From Macrostomum hystrix (taxonomy: Eukaryota > Platyhelminthes > Macrostomidae): DNA of 64,000 nt. A program made the position numbers and the translations under genes. Below the pieces are notes generated by a model. That model was not told the DNA's origin. It saw nothing but the letters and a program-made list of their open reading frames with translations, and did no database searches. The stretch lies in NCBI GenBank assembly GCA_950097015.1, contig CATNEN010000038.1, forward strand, positions 32,636,501 through 32,700,500. Direction: 5' to 3'. Shown here one piece after another: positions 1 to 11,717 of this stretch (position 1 is its first letter; the number at the start of each line of letters is the position of its first letter).

Positions 1-2174
1 ACCCTTCATCAAACCGGTCATAGAGAGACTAAACAACTCATCAAACCGGTCATAGAGAGACTAACAACTCATCAAACCGGTCATAGAGAGACTATAACCA
101 CTCATCAAACCGGTCATAGAGAGACTATAACCACTCATCAAACCGGTCATAGAGAGACTATAACTATAACCCCTCATCAAACCGGTCATAGAGAGACTAA
201 ACAACTCATCAAACCGGTCATAGAGAGACTAACCACTCATCAAACCGGTCATAGAGAGACCATAACCACTCATCAAACCGGTCATAGAGAGACTATAACT
301 ATAACCCCTCATCAAACCGGTCATAGAGAGACTAAACAACTCATCAAACCGGTCATAGAGAGACTAAACAACTCATCAAACCGGTCATAGAGAGACTAAC
401 AACTCATCAAACCGGTCATAGAGAGACTATAACCATTCATCAAACCGGTCATAGAGAGACTAACAACTCATCAAACCGGTCATAGAGAGACTAACAACTC
501 ATCAAACCGGTCATAGAGAGACTAAACAACTCATCAAACCGGTCATAGAGAGACTAAACAACTCATCAAACCGGTCATAGAGAGACTAGACAACTCATTA
601 AACCGGTCATAGAGAGACCATAACCACTCATCAAACCGGTCATAGAGAGACTAACAACTCATCAAACCGGTCATAGAGAGACTATAACCACTCATCAAAC
701 CGGTCATAGAGAGACTATAACCACTCATCAAACCGGTCATAGAGAGACTATAACCACTCATCAAACCGGTCATAGAGAGACTATAACTATAACCCTTCAT
801 CAAACCGGTCATAGAGAGACTAAACAACTCATCAAACCGGTCATAGAGAGACTAACAACTCATCAAACCGGTCATAGAGAGACTATAACCACTCATCAAA
901 CCGGTCATAGAGAGACTATAACCACTCATCAAACCGGTCATAGAGAGACTATAACTATAACCCCTCATCAAACCGGTCATAGAGAGACTAAACAACTCAT
1001 CAAACCGGTCATAGAGAGACTAAACAACTCATCAAACCGGTCATAGAGAGACTAACAACTCATCAAACCGGTCATAGAGAGACTATAACCATTCATCAAA
1101 CCGGTCATAGAGAGACTAACAACTCATCAAACCGGTCATAGAGAGACTAACAACTCATCAAACCGGTCATAGAGAGACTATAACCACTCATCAAACCGGT
1201 CATAGAGAGACTATAACCACTCATCAAACCGGTCATAGAGAGACTATAACTATAACCCCTCATCAAACCGGTCATAGAGAGACTAAACAACTCATCAAAC
1301 CGGTCATAGAGAGACTAAACAACTCATCAAACCGGTCATAGAGAGACTAACAACTCATCAAACCGGTCATAGAGAGACTATAACCATTCATCAAACCGGT
1401 CATAGAGAGACTAAACAACTCATCAAACCGGTCATAGAGAGACTAACAACTCATCAAACCGGTCATAGAGAGACTATAACCACTCATCAAACCGGTCATA
1501 GAGAGACTATAACCACTCATCAAACCGGTCATAGAGAGACTATAACTATAACCCCTCATCAAACCGGTCATAGAGAGACTAAACAACTCATCAAACCGGT
1601 CATAGAGAGACTATAACCACTCATCAAACCGGTCATAGAGAGACTAACAACTCATCAAACCGGTCATAGAGAGACTATAACCATTCATCAAACCGGTCAT
1701 AGAGAGACTAACAACTCATCAAACCGGTCATAGAGAGACTAACAACTCATCAAACCGGTCATAGAGAGACTAACAACTCATCAAACCGGTCATAGAGAGA
1801 CTAACAACTCATCAAACCGGTCATAGAGAGACTAAACAACTCATCAAACCGGTCATAGAGAGACTAAACAACTCATCAAACCGGTCATAGAGAGACTAAC
1901 AACTCATCAAACCGGTCATAGAGAGACTAACAACTCATCAAACCGGTCATAGAGAGACTAAACAACTCATCAAACCGGTCATAGAGATACTAGACAACTC
2001 ATCAAACCGGTCATAGAGAGACTAAACAACTCATCAAACCGGTCATAGAGAGACTAACAACTCATCAAACCGGTCATAGAGAGACTAACAACTCATCAAA
2101 CCGGTCATAGAGAGACTAAACAACTCATCAAACCGGTCATAGAGAGACTAGACAACTCATTAAACCGGTCATAA
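1..2174. repeat. Satellite with constant core and length-variable linkers
   Basis: About 65 tandem copies of a nearly invariant 24-bp core containing ATCAAACCGGTCATAGAGAG. Cores are joined by linkers of a few discrete lengths (mostly 7, 8, 9 and 15 nt, such as AACAACT, AAACAACT, ATAACCACT), giving units of about 31, 32, 33 and 39 bp. Blocks of linker order recur (for example around 300, 960 and 1255), so there is higher-order structure. The array runs off the left edge and stops about 20 nt beyond the stop codon of the neighbouring minus-strand gene. No coding potential was seen. Confidence 0.95.
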
Positions 2175-2194
2175 AGTCAAACTCTACAGCCAAA

Positions 2195-3473
2195 TCAGTA
2201 GTCGCAGCACTCAGCCCCCTCCAGCTTCATCAGTGGCGGCATGAGCTGCACCCTCATCTGCTGCATAGCCTCCATCGTTTTCCTCTGAGTCGCTCTCAGC
2301 TCCTTTCGCCGCGCTTCGAAGCTCGCACCTCCTCCGGAATTCACCGGCGTCAGCTCGGCCAGGCGACGCTGAAGACTCAGACGCGACAGGCTGCCAGATG
2401 ACTTCGACAAAGGCGGCGGAGGCGGAGGCGGCGCCGGAGCCTCTTCCAGCAGCTGCCGCTTCCACTGGGGCAGCCGGCTAAATTGTCGACTCTTAGCGTC
2501 GGACGCAATCTGCATCGGCTGCCGATCAACCCGTTGAGGTCTGACAGCGCCGTCAGTGTCGATCGAGTCAAAGTAGCCCAACTCCTGAAGGAGCTGCAAC
2601 ATCGGCGAGGGCTCCGACTGCTGCTGAGAGGTCCATCTTTGTTTTGGAAGGATATGCTTTCCTTTTAGAAGAGATATTTTTATAGATCTAGCTGACACAA
2701 TCTCCAAGATCTAGCTGCCAGAATCCTCCAAGATCTAGCTGCCAGAATCCTCCAAGATCTAGCTGCCAGAATCCTCAAAGATCTAGCTGACACAATCCTC
2801 TAAAATCTAGCTGACACAATCCTCCAAGATCTAGCTGCCAGAATCCTCCAAGATCTAGCTGCCAGAATCCTCCAAGATCTAGCTGCCAGAATCCTCCAAG
2901 ATCTAGCTGCCAGAATCCTCCAAAATCTAGCTGACATAATCCTCCAAGAGCTGACATAATCCTCCAAGAGCTGACATAATCCTCCAAGAGCTGACACAAT
3001 CCTCCAAGAGCTGACACAATCCTCCAAGAGCTGACACAATCCTCCAAGAGCTGACACAATCCTTGAAAATCCTGGTCTCACCTCCCAGACTCGGTCGACA
3101 GTTCCTGCTGTTGCCGGCGCCTCTGCAGCAGCTTCATCTGACGTTGCAGCATCGCTTCCTGGACTCGCCAGCCACCCAGTCCTGCACCGCAACTGGAAGC
3201 CGCGGACGCCGAAATGCACGCCGCGGCGCTGCGACAGCGGGCCCGCAGCGCCGGGTCATTCGGCAGCGGCCTGACAGCCTCGGCGCTGTGCCCGCTGCTC
3301 CGCCTGATGCCTTCCAGACAGTCGACAACGCTGCGCTGTTCAACGTAATTCTCGTAGCTCCTATGTCCAAGTTCGCGTTCTAGAAGACGCAGACGAGTCT
3401 GAAGACGTCGCGACTCGATTCTGTTAGTACGTTCCGCTTGCAGTTCCCGGGCGCTCTTCGATGCTGGCAGCAT
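2195..3473 (-). CDS. Unrecognised coiled-coil/polyproline protein, 2 exons
   Basis: Two exons join cleanly on the minus strand: 3473-3082 (ends GGGAG then GTGAGA, phase 2) and 2636-2195 (after an ACAAAG acceptor). The product is 277 residues. Residues 8-58 are Arg/Glu/Leu-rich and look like a coiled coil; a second Gln/Arg-rich helix lies near 104-125; residues 198-206 are polyproline; the tail is basic with a helix rich in Arg, Lys and Met. I do not recognise the family, and no signal peptide or membrane segment is visible. The ATG at 3473 follows a possible acceptor (CTGAAG) 20 nt upstream, so a spliced leader is possible. The intron (2637-3081) is nearly all tandem repeat, and the 3' flank enters the left-edge satellite within about 20 nt. 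That it is a gene is supported by frame continuity and GC-rich exons; function is unknown. Confidence 0.6.
2690..3068. repeat. Intronic tandem array (25-bp and 20-bp units)
   Basis: The left part repeats a 25-bp unit with TCCAAGATCTAGCTGCCAGA. The right part (from about 2940) repeats a 20-bp unit, TCCAAGAGCTGACACAATCC. The two are clearly related and fill almost the whole intron of the flanking minus-strand gene. Open frames in it are repeat artefacts. Confidence 0.9.
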
Positions 3474-3495
3474 GACGCCAATGCTAGCAGCTTCT

Positions 3496-4021
3496 TCAGT
3501 TACAGAAAGACAAACAATCTAAACGGATGCTTGTTTTAAATCCCTTGTTAAGCCATGAATTCTTTATTTATTGTTCACAGACCTGAGCAAGATAGACAAA
3601 ACTAGTGAGACAGGGGTAGAGAGAGAGAGAGGACAAAGCGATGACAACATTCTATTTGCTAAGACAATTCTTTTGTCGCACGCACAACTTGAAGTGAATT
3701 TTTAGTTCCCCTCATTTGCATGCAGCCGGGTTTTAGCACTCGTACTTGACGCGCAGAGTAATTGAGAGAGTTGCTGAGCCGGTAGCAATACTGGGAGAGA
3801 GTAGGCGCTACTTACAATTGTTAGCTAGCTGCACGAGATTTCCAGTACACATTCATCCTGGGTAATGGGAGAAGTGCAGCTTCTTAGAAATTGGGAGAAA
3901 AAAAGATGAAAATGCGACTCATCGACCAAAGACGAGGGGGCAGAGTCTCAGAGAAACATTTTCTTTCACAATGACAAAATTCAAGCAACAAAACTTAGTT
4001 CTGAGGCTGCTAAAGTAATCA
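3496..4021. other. Intergenic, no gene seen
   Basis: AT-rich sequence upstream of the two-exon minus-strand gene, with a short GA-rich tract near 3610-3640. I see no exon, RNA gene or repeat element here. It presumably holds the promoter of the gene starting at 3473, but no core element was convincing. Confidence 0.5.
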
Positions 4022-4617
4022 GAACGGCTTCATGGAGGATTGGGGAATGAAGAGCGGCTGCCTGAAGGATTGGGGAATGAAAAGCGGCTTCATGGAGGAT
4101 TGGGGAATGAAGAGCGGCTTCATGGAGGATTGGGGAATGAAGAGCGACTTCATGAAGGATTGGGGAATGAAGAGCGGCTTCATGAAGGATTGGGGAATGA
4201 AGAGCGGCTTCATGAAGGATTGGGGAATGAAGAGCGGCTTCATGGAGGATTGGGGAATGAAGAGCGGCTGCCTGAAGGATTAGGGAATGAAGAGCGGCTG
4301 CCTGAAGGATTGGGGAATGAAGAGCTGCTTCATGAAGGATTGGGGAATGAAGAGCGGCTTCATGAAGGATTGGGGAATGAAGAGCGGCTTCATGGAGGAT
4401 TGGGGAATGAAGAGCGGCTTCATGAAGGATTGGGGAATGAAGAGCGGCTTCATGAAGGATTGGGGAATGAAGAGCGGCTTCATGAAGGATTGAGGAATGA
4501 AGAGTGGCTTCATGAAGGATTGGGGAATGAAGAGCGGCTTCATGAAGGATTGGGGAATGAAGAGCGGCTTCATGAAGGATTGGGGAATGAAGAGCGGCTT
4601 TATGAAGTATTGCTGAT
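4022..4617. repeat. 30-bp minisatellite
   Basis: About 20 head-to-tail copies of a 30-bp unit containing CTTCATGAAGGATTGGGGAA. Copies differ mainly at CATGAA/CATGGA/CCTGAA. Because 30 is a multiple of three, several frames on both strands stay open and look like long ORFs (repeating LHEGLGNEER on the plus strand). No splice context, codon bias or flanking unique coding sequence supports translation. Confidence 0.92.
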
Positions 4618-5270
4618 AAAATATTAGAAATTGAAGTATGCATTTAAATGATTTTGAAAATGACTATTCTATTATATTTAACTAGCCATAACTTATGCTT
4701 GAAAAGAATGATAATGATACTACTTCACTTTGTTTTTATCAAGTAGACATTTTCGAATCGCACAGACAAAAGTCACTTTAAAGTATATATTGTTTAGATT
4801 CAACAAAGAAAATGGTGAAATATGTCACTAAAAAGTGAAATTTTATTTTAAAGAACTCTAGTTGACGAGAGAGGTCTTCAATGAATTATATTTTCATGCT
4901 AACTATTGTTACAGGGACACTAAAGCTTACTTACTGATTAAGCACAGTTATAAACGAAAGAACGCATTTTAAAACTATGATGACATATTACTAAATAATC
5001 TACAGAAGCTTATTAGTATGAAAAGCGTCCCTAAAATTGATTTGCAAAGTCGACTCTTGAAGATTTTCTAGGAATTCGAATTCGCGCCAAGTTGTTTTAT
5101 AATTACTTTATTGTAACAAATAAAAGGTATCCTCAGATCTCATGAGTCAGTAGCCAGGTCAATATTTTCAACTGAAAGAACATACTTTCAGAAGACAAGC
5201 AAATATAACTTAATTTAGTTTAAACTTGTGCGAACTAAAAAAATAACGATCCCGAAAGTAAAACAAATTA
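4618..5270. other. Intergenic AT-rich stretch
   Basis: Unique AT-rich DNA between the 30-bp array and the last NDUFA7 exon. On the minus strand a CAATAAAG stretch near 5107-5114 could serve as the NDUFA7 polyadenylation signal, about 160 nt beyond the stop. Nothing else recognisable. Confidence 0.4.
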
Positions 5271-8200
5271 TCAATTTTGGATTTTGCGATGCCGGCCCCA
5301 GTAGTTGTCGATTGGGGTGGCCCGATCGTCCCAGCTGAACACGCGGCCTGGTGTGGGAGGCAGCCCCTGTGAAACAAAGAAGATTTTAGTAGGGCTTGAT
5401 GATCTAATGCTATAAGTGATTGCAGCTAGTCAACTAAATCAAAATTGAAATCTAAATACACTCGTGCGTGATAGAATAGCATCAAAGCAAAAAATTAGGA
5501 AAATTGAAATGTGTAGGGAAGACAAGTAGGGAGAGATAACGGGAGAGGAGAGAAGGGGAGAGGAGATAACGGGATAGGAGAGAAGGGGAGAGGAGAGAAG
5601 GGGATAGGAGAGAAGGGGAGAGGAGAGAAGGGATGAGGAGAGAAGGGGATAGGAGAGAAGGGGAGAGGAGAGAAAGGGAGAGGAGAGAAGGGGAGAGGAG
5701 AGAAGGGATGAGGAGAGAAGGGGAGAGGAGAGAAGGGGAAAGGAGAGAAGGGGAGAGGAGAGAAAGGGAGAGGAGAGAAGGGGAAAGGAGAGAAGGGAGA
5801 GGAGATAACGGGAGAGGAGAGAAGGGGAGAGGAGAGAAGGGGATAGGAGAGAAGGGGATAGGAGATAACGGGAGAGGAGAGAAGGGGAGAGGAGAGAAGG
5901 GGAGAGGAGAGAAGGGGATAGGAGAGAAGGGGAAAGGAGATAACGGGAGAGGAGAGAAAGGGAGAGGAGAGAAAGGGAGAGGAGAGAAGGGGAGAGGAGA
6001 GAAAGGGAGAGGAGAGAAGGGGAAAGGAGAGAAGGGGAGAGGAGATAACGGGAGAGGAGAGAAGGGGAGAGGAGAGAAGGGGAGAGGAGAGAAGGGGAAA
6101 GGAGAGAAGGGGAGAGGAGAGAAAGGGAGAGGAGAGAAGGGGAAAGGAGAGAAGGGGAGAGGAGATAACGGGAGAGGAGAGAAGGGGAGAGGAGAGAAGG
6201 GGGTAGGAGAGAAGGGGATAGGAGATAACGGGAGAGGAGAGAAGGGATGAGGAGAGAAGGGGATAGGAGATAACGGGAGAGGAGAGAAGGGGAGAGGAGA
6301 GAAGGGGAGAGGAGAGAAGGGGATAGGAGAGAAGGGGAAAGGAGATAACGGGAGAGGAGAGAAAGGGAGAGGAGAGAAGGGGAGAGGAGAGAAGGGGAGA
6401 GGAGAGAAGGGGAGAGGAGAGAAGGGGAAAGGAGAGAAGGGGAGAGGAGATAACGGGAGAGGAGAGAAGGGGAGAGGAGAGAAGGGGATAGGAGAGAAGG
6501 GGATAGGAGAGAAGTGGAGAGGAGAGAAGGGATGAGGAGAGAAGGGGATAGGAGAGAAGGGGAGAGGAGAGAAGGGATGAGGAAAGAAGGTGATAGGAGA
6601 GAAGGGATGAGGAGAGGAGGGGATAGGAGAGAAGGGAGAGGAGAGAAGGGGAGAGGAGAGAAAGGAGAAAGGTAGACAGAAGGCGAGACGAGAGAATGGA
6701 AGGTAGGTCCTGCTAGAACAAAGCTAAAGTACTTAAGAGTTATTTTATAGAATTGTCGATTTAGTGCCTAAACAATAGCACAAAAAATTTCAATTTTTGT
6801 AACACAAACCTGTTGAGGCAGATTGCCGTTACCAGCAGCGGCCAGCTGTTTAATGTTGGAATTATCGAACACAGTTTCAGGCGGCCGGCTTAGTCTTCGG
6901 CCGTCGCGACCGACATAATAATTGGCGCTCAGCTTGTGATGTACACCGCCTGGGGGGTCGATTGGCTGCACATTGCGACCAGTCTGCTGATCCGCGTAGC
7001 GCAGTGCATTGTTGTACTCGCGCTGCGAATAAGAATTCAGAACTTCGTTGCTCCGATATTTTCAACTTTGGTTTTAACTGAAACCCTCAGATACCCAAGT
7101 GTGTCAGATCCTCTGATACCCAAGTGTGTCAGCTGGAACCCTCAGATACCCAAGTGTGTCAGCTGGAACCCTCAGATACCTAAGTGTGTCAGCTGGAACC
7201 CTCTGATACCCAAGTGTGTCAGCTGAAACCCTCTGATACCCAAGTGTGTCAGCTGGAACCGTCTGATACCCAAGTGTGTCAGCTGGAACCCTCTGATACC
7301 CAAGTGTCAGCTGGAACCCTCTGATACCCAAGTGTCAGCTGGAACCCTCTGATACCCAAGTGTCAGCTGGAACCCTCTGATACCCAAGTGTGTCAGCTGG
7401 AACCCTCTGATACCCAAGTGTGTCAGCTGAAACCCTCTGATACCCAAGTATGTCAGCTGGAACCCTCTGATACCCAAGTGTGTCAGCTGGAACCCTCAGA
7501 TACCCAAGTGTGTCGGCTGAAACCCTCTGATACCCAAGTGTGTCAGCTGGAACCCTCAGATACCCAAGTGTGTCAGCTGGAACCCTCAGATACCTAAGTG
7601 TCAGCTGGAACCCTCTGATACCCACGTGTGTCGGCTGGAACCCTCTGATACCCAAGTGTGTCAGCTGAAACCCTCTGATACCCAAGTGTCAGCTGGAACC
7701 CTCTGATACCCAAGTGTGACGGCAGGAAACCTCTGATCCCTCAGTATGTCAGATATTTCTACATTGTACTTAGTTGCTAAATTATTCTTACTAGAAATGA
7801 TCATTTAATAATAAGTTACATCTTAACTAACAAACACATTGCAAGGCTTTCAGCCCAAGGACTAAGAGTGCCAAACCTTGCCTGAATTACCTCAATAAAC
7901 ATATATATGAGGTTAACTGATCCTATGAGGAGTATAAACTGAACCACTGACCTGTAAGCTGTGAGTACTCTCTTAAAAGCATTTAAAAATAGATTGTTGG
8001 GAATTTAATTTTATTAGGCGCATAAATATTTTTCCATGATGGTAAATGATTATGGCTTATCCTTAAAAAGTCCATAATCCATAACCATAACTGAAAGCAC
8101 AAAATTTCACTGTAACCTTAACCATAATGAAATATATGGCTACAAAAGTGCCACTCCCATCAAATACCGTAACCATAACTGCCATCTTAATTGAATGTAG

Positions 8201-8805
8201 AGTAACAAAATCAGATGATATATTTGGCTTCTTATATTTTACAGGACTAGCTAGAATGTAAATTCTAATTTTAATTACATGATTAGACTAGATAGTAATG
8301 AGCAACCTATAATGAGAACTGCTATAGGTAAACATGCCAGCCAAAATTTGCTAGCCTATGTTTGAAAGCAGGACATTTGCTAGCCAACATTTGCCAAGGT
8401 TCATTTGCCCAAGCTATTGGTCTCAGCCTTTAGGTAGTATATTTTTCTATACTCGCACATTTTGACCTGAGTTTTGAATTCGAATGCTAGTAAATTATGA
8501 TGCTGGACTATATAGACATTATTTTTAGGTCAAGCCTCTAGCGACTAGAGTAATGGAGTAACAAGCAATAAACAAATATAAAATGATTCAAGAAATTCTG
8601 CCTCAATAATATGAAATATTGCTTTAATGAGTAATTAAAAGAGATAAAAATAAAAATAACTAACTATAAAGAGAAACTAGACTCTCGACTCTCTAGAGTC
8701 ATAGAGAGTCTGGTCTAAGACTAAAGAGAGGCTTACCTGGTAGATAAAGTCCCGAAGCTTTTGGAGCAAAGGTGTAAGCCTTTCCTTAGCACGAGAAGAT
8801 GCCAT
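5271..8805 (-). CDS. NDUFA7: NADH dehydrogenase 1 alpha subunit 7 (complex I B14.5a)
   Basis: Three phase-0 minus-strand exons: 8805-8737 (23 codons, ends CAG/GTAAGC), 7022-6810 (71 codons, ends CAACAG/GTTTGT) and 5366-5271 (31 codons plus stop). The product is 125 residues. The segment reading HKLSANYYVGRDGRR, followed by a PP, matches the central signature known from NDUFA7 (HKLSNNYY-RDGRR). The N-terminus is a basic helix and the C-terminus has PPTPGRVFSWDD. NDUFA7 is an accessory subunit of mitochondrial complex I. The ATG at 8805 lies 14 nt after a pyrimidine-rich stretch ending in AAAG, a possible leader acceptor. Both introns carry private tandem arrays; intron 2 on the gene strand is a long polypyrimidine block. 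Confidence 0.88.
5525..6675. repeat. 15-bp purine-only array in NDUFA7 intron 2
   Basis: About 75 copies of GGAGAGAAGGGGAGA and variants, with sparse GATAACGG units. The plus strand is almost purely A/G for over 1.1 kb, so the NDUFA7 transcript has an equally long pyrimidine tract, ending about 150 nt before the exon 3 acceptor. A long plus-strand ORF here is a repeat artefact. Confidence 0.95.
7085..7738. repeat. 30/28-bp minisatellite in NDUFA7 intron 1
   Basis: About 22 copies of a unit containing CAGCTGGAACCCTCTGATAC, in 30-bp (AAGTGTGTCAG) and 28-bp (AAGTGTCAG) versions. It begins about 60 nt upstream, on the gene strand, of the exon 2 acceptor. The CAGCTG palindrome is present in nearly every copy. 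Confidence 0.94.
7740..8730. other. Remainder of NDUFA7 intron 1
   Basis: AT-rich unique-looking sequence with no recognisable exon or repeat. A short stretch of repeated 'ctagagtc/ctaga' motifs lies near 8670-8720, just inside the intron donor. Nothing else is supported. Confidence 0.4.
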
Positions 8806-8821
8806 TTGACTTTTTACAGCT

Positions 8822-10380
8822 TTAGAGTACAGATAGTAAGAGAGTGAACTATTATTATACGCTCTTTAACGTGTTCCTGTAAACCTACACACTTTAAAGA
8901 ACAAAAGTTCGAAATGAAAAATCTGCGAAGATTAATTTTAGTTTAGTATTCAATTGTTTCTTTACAAAAAACTATTATGTATTAAGTCGAAAGTTTTAGT
9001 CATTGTTATACATTTAGTTTAACTGTTAAAAAAGGCAGGAAAGTTTTTCGAAAAAGGCTGTTAAAAACCCATTTCGGTTTCCGTGAATAACATTTAGATT
9101 CAATACTAACTGTTTCAAAACGTCTAAAACCAGATAGGGCCTGAATTCCGACGGAATCATAGATCAAAATCGTTTTCTTCTTCTCTGATCGTGTTCTATA
9201 AAATAAAACTGCAAGCCCTCTAAGTTATTATTTTTTTCTAGCAGCCCACTATATTCGCTAATAAACGCACATTTTGTATCAACTCTTTCAAGCCAAAATA
9301 TGAACTTATTTTATTTATTTAAGAAATACGATGCTGCATTCACGCGGTAATAATTCAGCCAAAATCTGTATTTATCGATCTAATTTATTTTTACTATGCA
9401 GATCATCTCTATTTCGCTACCATATGTAATACTTGAAGTAAAATTAAAGCTTAGGCAGAAAACGTCTAGATTGCAGATGCTCATATACAACTGAGTAAAA
9501 TAAAAAGTGACGACTGTTTAAAGAGTTCCCAGTGTATTTTGTGTTTGAACTTATTATGCAATATATTTGCATAATCTTTATATTTATTACTTCCTTGACT
9601 TGACAATTACGAGTATTAGCGAAACGAGTAGGAAGCTTGTATATATTGTTTTTTAGCGAGGACTTGCTAGAGAACAAACAACTAAAGTGCAATCCGTTAC
9701 TTCCTTATTAAACACTTGCACTTGATTTTTTACTGGTGTGTAGTTTAAAAACACAAGCGGTTATAAATTATACAAAGTCTAGAGAAAATAGACAGTAAGT
9801 TATATTTTAATTTTTTTATTTTTTATATATTTTTTTACTGTTAGGGTTAGCTCAGTTGTACCTTCATAGGACCGAGATGTCAGAAGATCGAATCTCGATT
9901 AGCCGTCGGGAAACAATTAGCCACCGCGAAGCAATATCCTTCTTAATGGTACCAAGTTGCAAGCGCTAGCGACTGGTGCAGCAGAATGCAATAAAACAAA
10001 GCAAAAAAACTAGCCTGGTATAATAATTTTTTTCCACTCAACTCACTGCAATTTACATGGATGCAATACCTACATACTACATGCATCTTTGTATCTAGAG
10101 TCTTTAATCACGCAGTCTGAATGTTAATAACCATGCTTTCCCAAGTAGAGATAAAAATGGGAATGTTTGCTGTTTCATGAATCTATTCATCACAGATGTC
10201 TTCACCTGGGCTCCGTAGTTCGATCTCAGTATACTCGTATACTTAGTATACTCTAAGAGTCTAAGTATATCTATCTATTCGCGATCGCGCAATTGAACTG
10301 AAAAAAACATATTTTTAGTCAAAACGGGTCCATGATCCAGAAAACCAATATCTATATATACGGTAGCGATTTCTTAATTC
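8822..10380. other. Intergenic region, one tRNA-like remnant
   Basis: AT-rich DNA upstream of NDUFA7 and downstream of the four-span protein gene. Apart from the tRNA-like remnant at 9843-9905, I see no gene or array; a small open frame at 9444-9692 has no support. Confidence 0.4.
9843..9905 (+). mobile_element. tRNA-like remnant, possibly the head of a SINE
   Basis: TTAGCTCAGTTGT resembles a polymerase III A box and GATCGAATC fits the B-box pattern GWTCRANNC, at roughly tRNA-like spacing. The arms do not pair as a functional tRNA. A decayed SINE head or tRNA pseudogene is more likely than a working gene. Confidence 0.35.
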
Positions 10381-10384
10381 AATT

Positions 10385-11637
10385 GAATGTCCATAGAGAT
10401 CTCAGCAGATGCCAAGTGATCTAAGTAGATCCCAATAGATCTCAGTAGATTCTATGAGAACTCAGTAGATTCCAAATAGATCTCAGTAGATTCCAAGAGA
10501 TCTCAGTAGATCCCAAAGATCTCAGTAGATTCCAAGAGATCTCAGTAGATTCCAAGAGATCTCAGTAGATTCCAAGTGATCTAAGTAGATCCCAATAGAT
10601 CTCAGTAGATTCTATGAGAACTCAGTAGATTCCAAATAGATCTCAGTAGATCCCCAAGATCTCAGTAGATTCCCAGAGAAGATTCCAAGAGATCTCAGTA
10701 GATTCCAAGAGATCTCAGTAGATTCCAAGTGATCTAAGTAGATCCCAAGAGATCTCAGTAGATCCCAATAGATCTCAGTAGATTCTATGAGATCTCAGTA
10801 GATTCCAAATAGATCTCAGTAGATTCCAAATAGATCTCAGTAGATTCCAAGAGATCTCAGTAGATTCCAAGAGATCTCAGTAGATTCCAAGTGATCTAAG
10901 TAGATCCCAATAGATCTCAGTAGATTCTATGAGAACTCAGTAGATTCCAAATAGATCTCAGTAGATCCCCAAGATCTCAGTAGATTCCCAGAGAAGATTC
11001 CAAGAGATCTCAGTAGATTCCAAGAGATCTCAGTAGATTCCAAGTGATCTAAGTAGATCCCAAGAGATCTCAGTAGATCCCAATAGATCTTAGTAGATTC
11101 CAAATAGATCTCAGTAGATTCTATGAGATCTAAGTAGATTCCAAATAGATCTCAGTAGATTCCAAATAGATCTCAGTAGATTCCAAATAGATCTCAGTAG
11201 ATTCCAAAGATCTCAGTAGATTCCCAGAGAAGATTCCAAGAGATCTCAGTAGATTCAAAGAGATCTCAGTAGATCCCAAGAGAGATCTAAGTAGATCCCA
11301 AGAGATCTCAGTAGATCCCAATAGATCTCAGTAGATTCCAAATAGATCTCAGTAGATTCTATGAGATCTAAGTAGATTCCAAATAGATCTCAGTAGATTC
11401 CAAATAGATCTCAGTAGATTCCAAATAGATCTCAGTAGATTCCAAAGATCTCAGTAGATTCCCAGAGAAGATTCCAAGAGATCTCAGTAGATTCAAAGAG
11501 ATCTTAGTAGATCCCAAGAGAGATCTCAGTAGATTCCAAGAGATCTCAGTAGATTCCAAGAGATCTCAGTAGATTCCAAGAGATTTCAGTAGATTCCAAG
11601 AGATCTCAGTAGGTTCCAAGAGATCTCAGTAGATGTC
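10385..11637. repeat. About 19-20 bp minisatellite
   Basis: About 63 copies of a unit close to AGATCTCAGTAGATTCCAAG, with longer-range repeats of variant order (the pattern around 10411-10600 recurs near 10733-10930 and 10900-11090). Nearly every unit has the palindrome AGATCT. It lies downstream of the four-span protein gene. Confidence 0.94.
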
Positions 11638-11717
11638 TGTGTAGACTTTTTCTCAACGGTCATGATTGCCGTTTGCATTTGCATGGCTTTACAGTACTGA
11701 ATTATCAATAAATATCG

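Noticed and set aside
1..2174. CRISPR-like pattern of constant repeats and variable spacers
   Set aside because: Linkers are short (7-15 nt) and drawn from a few recurring types; the genome is eukaryotic with spliced genes, so it is a satellite.
3981..4643. 195-220-codon frames on both strands over the 30-bp array
   Set aside because: Open on both strands with no unique coding flank, splice site or codon bias; a period of 30 preserves frame by arithmetic.
5633..6250. 205-codon Arg/Glu/Gly frame
   Set aside because: A purine-only repeat inside NDUFA7 intron 2 on the opposite strand; no support for translation.
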